Part shown: piece after piece, positions 57,703 through 64,000 of the stretch
How the letters are laid out: every line of letters begins with the position of its first letter
Position numbering within the stretch: the first letter of the stretch is position 1
Assembly (NCBI GenBank): GCA_009746045.1
Contig: RPFO01000034.1
Location: 796,961-860,960, forward strand
DNA: 64,000 nt
Source: Mesostigma viride
Taxonomy: Eukaryota; Streptophyta; Mesostigmatophyceae; Mesostigmatales; Mesostigmataceae
Direction of reading: 5' to 3'
Position numbers and translations under genes: made by a program
The notes under the pieces: model-generated
Told to the model about the DNA's origin: nothing
Database searches by the model: none
What the model saw: the letters and a program-made list of their open reading frames with translations, nothing else

Positions 57703-59769
57703 CTAACTACCTACTAACAGGCGTTTCTTTACAGGTGCCCGTCCGCTCGTCTTCTTTACACCCCCCTCCCGCACATCTGCGCCAGCCTTCCCTTGAGGTT
57801 TTCGTTTGCCCTGCCCTGCGGCTTGGTCTCCCCCCTTCTCTTGGAGTCGTGGGGAAGATCTGGTCGCTGGGGAAGATCTGGTCGCCAGGTACCCCTTGTC
57901 CATCCACCACTCCAAATACGTTCCCTCAGGTGGCTTGAAACAGTTCCGCATCTCGTCTTGTTGTACCTTGAAAATTATGTTGGGCATCGTCCCCTCCTCC
58001 CCATTAATCCAGATTCCCTTTTCGTCACACCCTTCTGCCCAAAATTTAACGTACCACACGCCCGTTTTATCCACCTTTCGAACGACTCCATGCACCAGGA
58101 ACGTGTCGACGTGGAAATCAGGCATGTGTGCCAGCTTCATTGGGTCTGCATTGAGTTTAGCCACCGAATCAGCAGCCCACGTGGGCTTCCACAACGTATC
58201 AAGGCGCTGGGATTGGTTCTTCCGATACTGGCAAAATTCCCCGCCGTGCTTGCACAATACCGAAACCGGACATCCAACAGGCGAGCGGGGCACGACCCGT
58301 TTCCCCCCCCCCCACCTTCCAGATTCTCCATCCACGTCTGCCAACTTGGTAGTGGCACTTTCTTGTCTAGTGGCTTGGGCTGGGTTGCGGTAACTGTGAC
58401 ACGTCTTTGTGGCGCTTCCTCCTCAGGTTCCGATTCTTCCGATTCTTCCGAATCTTCCTCAAACCCTTTGGGTGGGCCGCCATGCGCGTCATCCTTTGGC
58501 GGCTCCTCTTCAGACTCGTCACCTGTGTGTGGGACAAGCAATGACGAGCGGCGCAATTAGTTATCATTACAATCGCAAATCAAACTTGGGAATATGCAAA
58601 CATCATAATTTAACCGACCATATTCACTCAGATTAACTTACCCTTTGACAGATGACTAGCCGTTGCTCTTGATCGAACGTGCCCGCCAGGCGAAAGGAGC
58701 TTTTTGCAGTAGTCGACGGCACGCCCCAACATCCCCCCCCCGACGCCCCCGAATTCCCCCTCGAGCCTCCCTCCCCTCCCCCCCCTCCTTCCCCCCTTCC
58801 CCCGATGCGCCGGTCGACCCGCCCCCCTCTCCGCCCTTCGACCCGCCCCCCTCTCCGCCCTTTGACCCGCCCCCCTCTCCACCCTTCTCTCCCCCCCCCT
58901 CTCCGCCCTTGGACCCGCCCCCCTCTCCGCCCTTTGACCCGCCCCCCTCTCCACCCTTTGACCCGCCCCCCTCTCCGCCCTTCGACCCGCCCCCCTCTCC
59001 GCCCTTCGACCCCCTCCCCTCTCCGCCCTTCTCTCCGCCCCCCTCTCCATCCTTCGACCCCCTCCCCTCTCCGCCCTTCGACCCGCCCCCCTCTCCGTGC
59101 TTCGACCCCCCCCCCTCTCCGCCCTTCGACCCCCCCCCTCTCCGCCCTTCGACCCGCCCCCCTCTCCGTCCTTCGACCCCCCCCTCTCCGCCCTTCGACC
59201 CGCCCCCCTCTCCGCCCTTCGAACCCCCCCCTCTCCGTCCTTCGACCCGCCCCCCTTATCACCACCCTCATTCCCGTCCCCCTCATCATCGCCGGCACCA
59301 TCATCACCAACCTCCTCCCCATCATCACCCCCATGTGACCCGACATCCTCATCATCCCCCATTGAGACGTCTTCGGCCGCGGGGGTCTCCGAGGCGGCGC
59401 GCTTCCGGCGTTTCTTTTTGGTGCCAGCGCCTGCCGTCTCCAGCGGACGCTTCTGGGCTGCACCCGCAATTTCCTTGCCCGAACGGCCGTTGGGATTGGA
59501 AATATCCTCCCCCTGTGGCCGCTTCCCAAGTACCTTCAGAAGGACCTTAAACCCATCCACCTGCTCCTTTGACCCAATGAAGATCACGGGTGGGTTGAAG
59601 AATCCCGTGAAATCGCCTAGGTACGACGACCAGTCGTCCTTCACACCATTGAAATCTCCACAATCCTTCGCCGCCTTCCAGTCCCTTTTCTCCACCCACA
59701 AACCCGTTCGACCCTTCAACAATTCCTCATCATTCCACAGCTTCGCGTGGTGTTCCAAATTCAGCAGCC
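57703..59769 (-). pseudogene. Unrecognised multi-exon gene, cut by an LTR element and frameshifted
   Basis: Exon A runs from 59769 to about 58638 (donor GTAAGT). It has an N-terminal part rich in Trp/Lys/Asp (KLWNDEELLKGRTGLWVEKRD), a basic KKKRRKR nuclear-signal-like run, an acidic stretch and about 18 copies of an 8-residue repeat (RRAERGAG type). Exon B starts after CACACACAG at about 58524 in matching phase: acidic, then SWQTWMENLE. A ten-base G run (about 58303-58312) then shifts the frame. The correct continuation reads CKHGGEFCQYRKNQSQ to GVWYVKFWAEGCDEKGIWING and ends at 57703 after a Lys-rich tail. The 5' end is lost at 59770 where an LTR element begins. Charged, nuclear-looking protein; no family assigned. 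Confidence 0.5.
58800..59240. repeat. 24-bp minisatellite within coding sequence
   Basis: About 18 units of TTCGACCCGCCCCCCTCTCC plus GCCC on the plus strand. On the gene strand each unit codes for eight residues of RRAERGxG type. Single-base length changes in the C runs shift the frame in places. Plus-strand Pro/Ser frames are artefacts. Confidence 0.9.
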
Positions 59770-60207
59770 TGTTACGTCGCGTAACAATTCGTTGTAGTTA
59801 CGGACGTAAATTAGGTCCTTTGCCTCGGTTGTCCCTAGGTTTACGTTTAGGCTCCTACCGGGACATTATTGTCCTCGTAACAGTACTGTGGTACATTGGG
59901 TGCCGTTGGGCGCCGCGCCGCGTACTTTACTAGTGGTCCTGATCCTGTGGTAGAATGTAGTGGACCAGCGTGCATCAGTAGATTTAGTGGACCAGCGTGC
60001 ACCTGTAGGCGAGGGCCATGTCGGCCCGAGCGTGTTGGACCGTTGGTGACCATTTATGCGCGTTCTACCCCTTGTGTGTGCACTCGGCGTGTGTTAAATG
60101 AATTAACACATATAGGCTTGGGTCACGGCAGTGTAGTTGTGTTTCCTTCCTCTATTCCTGGAGTAAACGGGTTTTGATAAATGGTTGTATGGCGTATTAT
60201 AGTAACA
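59770..60207 (+). repeat. Probable 5' LTR
   Basis: Starts TGTTACG and could end AGTAACA at 60207, an inverted match to the start, giving about 438 bp. The start is supported by the abrupt end of the neighbouring ORF; the end is a guess because the 3' LTR is outside the window and no clear tRNA primer site was recognised after it. Confidence 0.45.
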
Positions 60208-60548
60208 CTTACGTTAATGCATTGAGATCAGCTCCGTCACGTTCGTCTTTCGCCAGAGGGTTAAGTAGAGGAGGCCTGACCAGTTTAGGTAGTATCAGGC
60301 CCATTAGAGGTAGAGGTGGAGGTAGATATCCGCGGCGTAACAATGGTTCCGGAGGAACTTCAGTAGGTAGTGAACGAGACGACTATCCCTTGCCACATAC
60401 ACCTTTTCAAGACCCCTTCCGCGTCCAGGAACAAGAAGTCGACACTTCCTTGATAGGTAATGGGCGGGTCGCCTTCAAGCTAGGAGCGTCGTGCTGCCCG
60501 TTTCGGGACACGCTTTACCTAGAAGCTAGACCTGCTCACAGCGGATAA
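60189..60548 (+). CDS. Small basic leader ORF of the LTR element
   Basis: ATG at 60189, about 119 aa, with an RGRGGGRYPRRNN RNA-binding-like basic patch. It precedes the hybrid-binding-domain ORF. Its start overlaps the proposed LTR end. It could be an N-terminal gag piece or chance. Confidence 0.35.
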   Translation: MAYYSNTYVNALRSAPSRSSFARGLSRGGLTSLGSIRPIRGRGGGRYPRRNNGSGGTSVGSERDDYPLPHTPFQDPFRVQEQEVDTSLIGNGRVAFKLGASCCPFRDTLYLEARPAHSG

Positions 60549-60875
60549 ATCCTTTCGTAGTTAGCCTGTCCTTCGCCTTGTTTTCCTGCTTACGGTTGTT
60601 TCCTGCCTTAGATAGGGGAGTATTACTGTTCGGAGACGATTAGCGTCGCAGTACCTACACCTTTTTCCTTGTGCTGCTGCTTTATTAGACGGCCGCACCC
60701 GCAGAGTTACGGGGCGCTGTGTTAGGACGAGCGCTGGGATATCCGGCCGCTGACTTAGGACGAGAGCTGGAAACTCCCGCCCTCCTTCTTCTTTCGGTGA
60801 TCCAGATCGTCAAGCTAAGTCGCCTACCCCTACCTCGTCTAGCTTGACATCACAAGACACGCCAGGTGAGTTATC

Positions 60876-61268
60876 ATGAGTCAACGTCGTGTTTTTACTG
60901 CGCCTTCCCATTCATCTAGTGATAATAGTTTAGCTAAGTATTACGTAGTTATTACCCCTCAATGGTCAGCCATTTTCCTCTCTTGGTCAGATGCTAGGAA
61001 GATAGTGCAAAACCGTACATATAATGTAATTAGGTATAAGAAATTTGTTACCTTCGAGGAAGCTCAACAATTCCTTATAGACCATAGCGTATCAGATCTA
61101 GGCCTACACGTACGTTCTACTCCTCATGGTCGCCCTCCTGTAGAAGCTCTAGATTTTGCTACCCCTCCTTCGTCTCCCCCTAAGAGGGCTGCATCCTCAT
61201 CTAGCTTAGATACTCCTCTCACCTTGGAATTCGGTTCCCTATCCATTACTGTTGTTAAAAAGGACTGA
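60876..61268 (+). CDS. RNase H1-type hybrid-binding domain protein of the LTR element
   Basis: 130 aa. Residues 21-66 (YYVVITPQWSAIFLSWSDA through FEEAQQFL) fit the hybrid-binding domain found at the N-terminus of eukaryotic RNase H1 and in caulimovirus protein VI: YxV..G-like strand, W..A, then F.KF.T.EEAQ.FL. The rest is Pro/Ser-rich and ends in a short hydrophobic-charged tail. The family binds RNA/DNA hybrids, which would suit a step of reverse transcription. A separate ORF upstream of gag is unusual. Call rests on pattern recognition only. Confidence 0.65.
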   Translation: MSQRRVFTAPSHSSSDNSLAKYYVVITPQWSAIFLSWSDARKIVQNRTYNVIRYKKFVTFEEAQQFLIDHSVSDLGLHVRSTPHGRPPVEALDFATPPSSPPKRAASSSSLDTPLTLEFGSLSITVVKKD

Positions 61269-61442
61269 TTTAAATTGTTCCTTTCTTTTAAGCCATTAAA
61301 ATCTTTTCCTTTTCTTTCCTTGCCTTATATTAGGCCTTGTCCTTTATCCTTGTTGCTTTCAGTTAGATTTTTGATCATTTACTTAAACAAAAATGGATCC
61401 AGTGGGTGGTAACTGTCGCCTATACCTACCAATACTCCTACT

Positions 61443-61443
61443 A

Positions 61444-61477
<34 letters not shown>

Positions 61478-63135
61478 CCATAACAACAATCGGGTAACCG
61501 ACGGGACTCACTTGAAACGGTACACCATCTCACTCCTCAAGGTAATCTTCGTGCCTCACCTCCTTCTCCTCTTGCTGATGGTCGCCGTCGTCCCTCACTT
61601 ACCCCTCCTACCTATGAACAACGTCAACGTATGCAAGTCAGATTTAGTGATGACCCTTCCCTTACCCTGAACCAGGCCCCTGCCCCTCCTGCAACCTTGG
61701 CTCAACCCTCCAGCAGGTCCTCACTAACTAACAATGTTTTTAGGCCTCCTTCCCACCCTGTTCCTTCCATGCCTGCTCTTAACACGGGTCGTGCCTCTGC
61801 CCCTGTCGGTCCTTCTGGGCGCCCTAGTGCAGTTCCCTTTTACCCACCTGCTTCCTGGTCCTACCCTGAGACGGCCTATGAGGCAGCCCAGGTCCCTACC
61901 CGTGTGGCTGATTTAGAAGTTAATAGTGATTTCAGCACCATGCCCTTAGATGACAGAAATTATGATCATTTTGCCTATTCCTCTCTTCGTGAGCAATATA
62001 CTGTCCCCTTCTCTTATGGGCACCAGCCTGAAACGGTGGCCCCTCTAGACCCCTACCCAAGACTTTTCCTCTTCCTTCCTTCTATCCCGCTTATGTAGCA
62101 GTGGAAGATAGTGGCCCTATGGGAAAAACTGACTCTTCTAATCCCCCTAAGCCCCCTGCTCTTCCCCTCTTTGCTAACCTTCCCAAGCTGGATGTCAAGT
62201 CTACCCCTCAACAGTTTTTCACCTTTATTATGTTGCTTACACAGAACACGGAGTCGTGGCAGAATCATAATAGATGGCGTCTTTCTGATGCTGTATTAGT
62301 TCCTCACTATCTCACAACCTGTATTACTCCTGAGCTTGCTAACCTCATTCAGTGTGAGTCTTTGGCCTCTCATGCCTACCCTAACTCTGTAGCAGAATTG
62401 TTTAAGCGTTTAGAGAACCATTTAGTCCCTCCTGATTCAGATTGGCAGGATAGATTAGCCTTTGGTACCTTGCAGCAGGGTACTAAATCATTTAAGGAGT
62501 ATATGAAAGAGTTTGATGCTCAGATGGTACGAATTAGGGATTTGTCGGGTGCAGAAGTACGTGCTCGCTTCCTCCAAGGCCTCAGTAGACCCTTATTACG
62601 TGAAGTCAAGCGCCAGTTCTCTGCCTACCGTTTTACTGATCTGCCCCTCAAGCATGTGCGCCAGCATCTCTTGCGTGTAGCAGATTTCTTCACCACCCCT
62701 TCTCTTCCTACCCGTTCCCGTATTAATAATATTATCCTTACCCCTGAGGAGGAGAACTCCTATGTAGAAGAATTAGATATCTGTGTTACTGACCTTTCAG
62801 CCCTTGATGTCTCTCATATCACATGCTATCATTGTAAGGAAGTAGGTCATCTTAAACGTGAGTGCCCCAAGTTCCTTTCGGGTGCTCCCCCTCATCCCGA
62901 CGCTCGCCCTCCTCGTACCCCTCAGCGTGCTCCTATTCGTCCTACTTCAGGACGCATTCCTTCAGCTACCCCTAGTAGGCTGAATGCTGTGCAGACAGGA
63001 TCCCCAGGGTTCCCCTATGATAATCAGGCTCCCGCACCCTCTTCGCTCCCTCGTGACCCTCCAGCAGTGGCTTTTTCGCCAGGGTCTTCTTCGGGGTTAG
63101 TTCCTATGGATTTGGGGGGGGAGGGGGAACAGTAG
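61443..63135 (+). pseudogene. gag of the LTR element, with frame changes
   Basis: An ATG at 61443 opens an Asn run encoded by (AAT)n. The plausible gag frame then runs 61484-62098 (Pro/Ser-rich, RMQVRFSDDPSLT) and ends in a stop. The capsid-nucleocapsid part 62101-63135 is in another frame, and the overlap (PSFYPAYVAVEDSG) shows a single indel near 62060. Capsid: LPKLDVKSTPQQFFTFI, FKRLENHLVP, RFLQGLSRPLLREV. The nucleocapsid knuckle is CYHCKEVGHLKREC (about 62824-62865). Ends at TAG 63133-63135 just after a G run. The indel would inactivate this copy. Confidence 0.75.
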
Positions 63136-64000
63136 GCCTGTCAGCCGGGGGTAACCTGGACAGGTCCTTAGATAGTACCCCAGATAAAAATTTTTGCCTG
63201 CCTGTTTTTATAACCTCTGTAGGAGCTGAATCTTCCCTACCACTACGTGTGCGTCCTCTTATGTTCTTGAATGGTGGTTTAACCGTCCCTCACACTGTTG
63301 TAGACCCCTTCTTGCATGCTGATGAACTCTTGAATGTCTCTGTGTTGGTAGATAGCGGTGCGGCTAGCTCCTTTGTGAGCGAGGCCCTAGTTAGACGTTT
63401 AGGACTAGTCCCTACCCCTCACACCAAACCCGTTACTGTTCATTATGCTGATGGTCGCACCAGTCATTCCCCGGGTACGGTGTCCCTTCCCATGGTTATA
63501 CAAGGACGTACTGTCAACCTGACGGCCACTATAGGCCCTATCACTACCGCTGATGTATTACTAGGATTAGATTGGCACCAGGATAATAAGATTACTATTA
63601 ATTATGATACCATGGTCATTTGGTTTCCAGATAGCTCTTACTGGGTACCTGAACGTCATTATAGATTGGAAAATTTATCCTTGGTAGATATTACTCCTCC
63701 TACACCTGTTGATCCTCCTGTAAGACCTATACCTGAAGTATTAATGTCAAATGACGAATTACGTTCTGAATTAAAGCAAAATGGATACCTATTATGTATG
63801 TTCCTTCAGTTAGAAGTACAACAGATACCTATCACTAATAATAGTGTGGATATAGATGTAAATACAGTGGATACAATAGGAGTAGGATTTACTGAAAATG
63901 AAATAGTAAGATACATGGCTGTGATAGATTCCTCAAAAGTATTTGAAGAAAAGACTCCTTCTTATCCTCCTCCTCGTTCTGTTTTACACCGTGTAGTTAT
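63114..64000 (+). CDS. Protease / start of pol, -1 frame, partial
   Basis: An open frame one base back from gag continues to the window edge. It contains the retropepsin active site VLVDSGAASSFVSEALVRR (about 63342-63400), VLLGLDW as the second conserved strand (about 63552-63572), and the linker before RT. Entry would be by -1 slippage at GGGGGGG (63114-63120), which sits in the exact 0-frame phase N-NNN-NNN, 13 bases before the gag stop. No stop up to 64000. Confidence 0.8.

Larger units (their letters stand above)
59770..64000 (+). mobile_element. Ty3/gypsy-like LTR retrotransposon, partial (runs off window)
   Basis: Begins TGTTACGTCGCGTAACA at 59770. It then has leader ORFs, an ORF with an RNase H1-type hybrid-binding domain, gag with a CCHC knuckle, and a protease (VDSGAASSF) in the -1 frame leading toward RT at the window edge (GYLLCMFLQ, then PPPRSVLHRVV). 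The order gag-protease-RT and protease type suggest Ty3/gypsy; RT itself is outside. Codons favour T/A endings, unlike the host genes. Confidence 0.82.

Noticed and set aside
58663..59933. Plus-strand Pro/Ser-rich ORFs of 220-295 codons
   Set aside because: Antisense shadow of the 24-bp coding minisatellite on the minus strand.

Overview
This is a stretch of nuclear genome from a photosynthetic eukaryote of the green lineage, most likely a green alga. The evidence is a five-exon green-type Rubisco activase gene, GT-AG introns throughout, GC-rich host exons embedded in repeat-rich non-coding DNA, and no bacterial operon structure. The species cannot be named from sequence alone.

Three host genes can be built exon by exon with matching intron phases. 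(1) TYW1, the flavodoxin/radical-SAM 4-demethylwyosine synthase of tRNA-Phe wybutosine synthesis, minus strand, 16438 down to 3719, 11 exons, about 741 aa. (2) Rubisco activase, plus strand, 17721-19907, 5 exons, 420 aa, head-to-head with TYW1 across a 1.3 kb shared upstream region. (3) A LAMMER/CLK-type dual-specificity kinase, minus strand, 49681 down to 41075, 8 exons found; its N-terminal exon was not located. Weaker genes are a C-terminal fragment at 3-461, a small two-exon gene at 51236-51822, and an unrecognised, probably broken gene at 57703-59769.

Most of the rest is mobile DNA, much of it with insertion signatures that can be read directly. There is an RTE-like LINE with a pentanucleotide tail (21.56-24.93 kb) plus two 3'-end copies (36.58 and 38.04 kb), one of them internally inverted. 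There is an orphan LINE ORF1 (28.4-29.6 kb) and a 5'-truncated restriction-like-endonuclease LINE with a 14-bp target duplication (31.5-33.8 kb). A retrotransposon gag relic lies at 34.3-35.9 kb. Non-autonomous DNA elements are a pogo/Tc1-mariner type (37.5-38.6 kb, TA duplication), a hAT type (46.0-46.6 kb, 8-bp duplication, inside a kinase intron) and a piggyBac type (54.1-55.5 kb, TTAA duplication) that splits an otherwise continuous L1-like LINE ORF (53.06-57.28 kb). A Ty3/gypsy-like LTR element starts at 59770, appears to have cut into a host ORF, and runs off the window end.

Tandem repeats are the other theme. Minisatellites of 38, 36, about 26 and 8 bp sit in introns of the two multi-exon genes, several starting at splice sites; in TYW1 the end of exon 9 with its splice donor is triplicated as a phase-preserving 21-bp unit. 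A roughly 183-bp satellite (25.0-26.06 kb) is followed by long CCCA and CCCT arrays (26.24-27.02 kb). No rRNA, tRNA, CRISPR array or prokaryotic element was seen, and I found no clearly new biochemical system.
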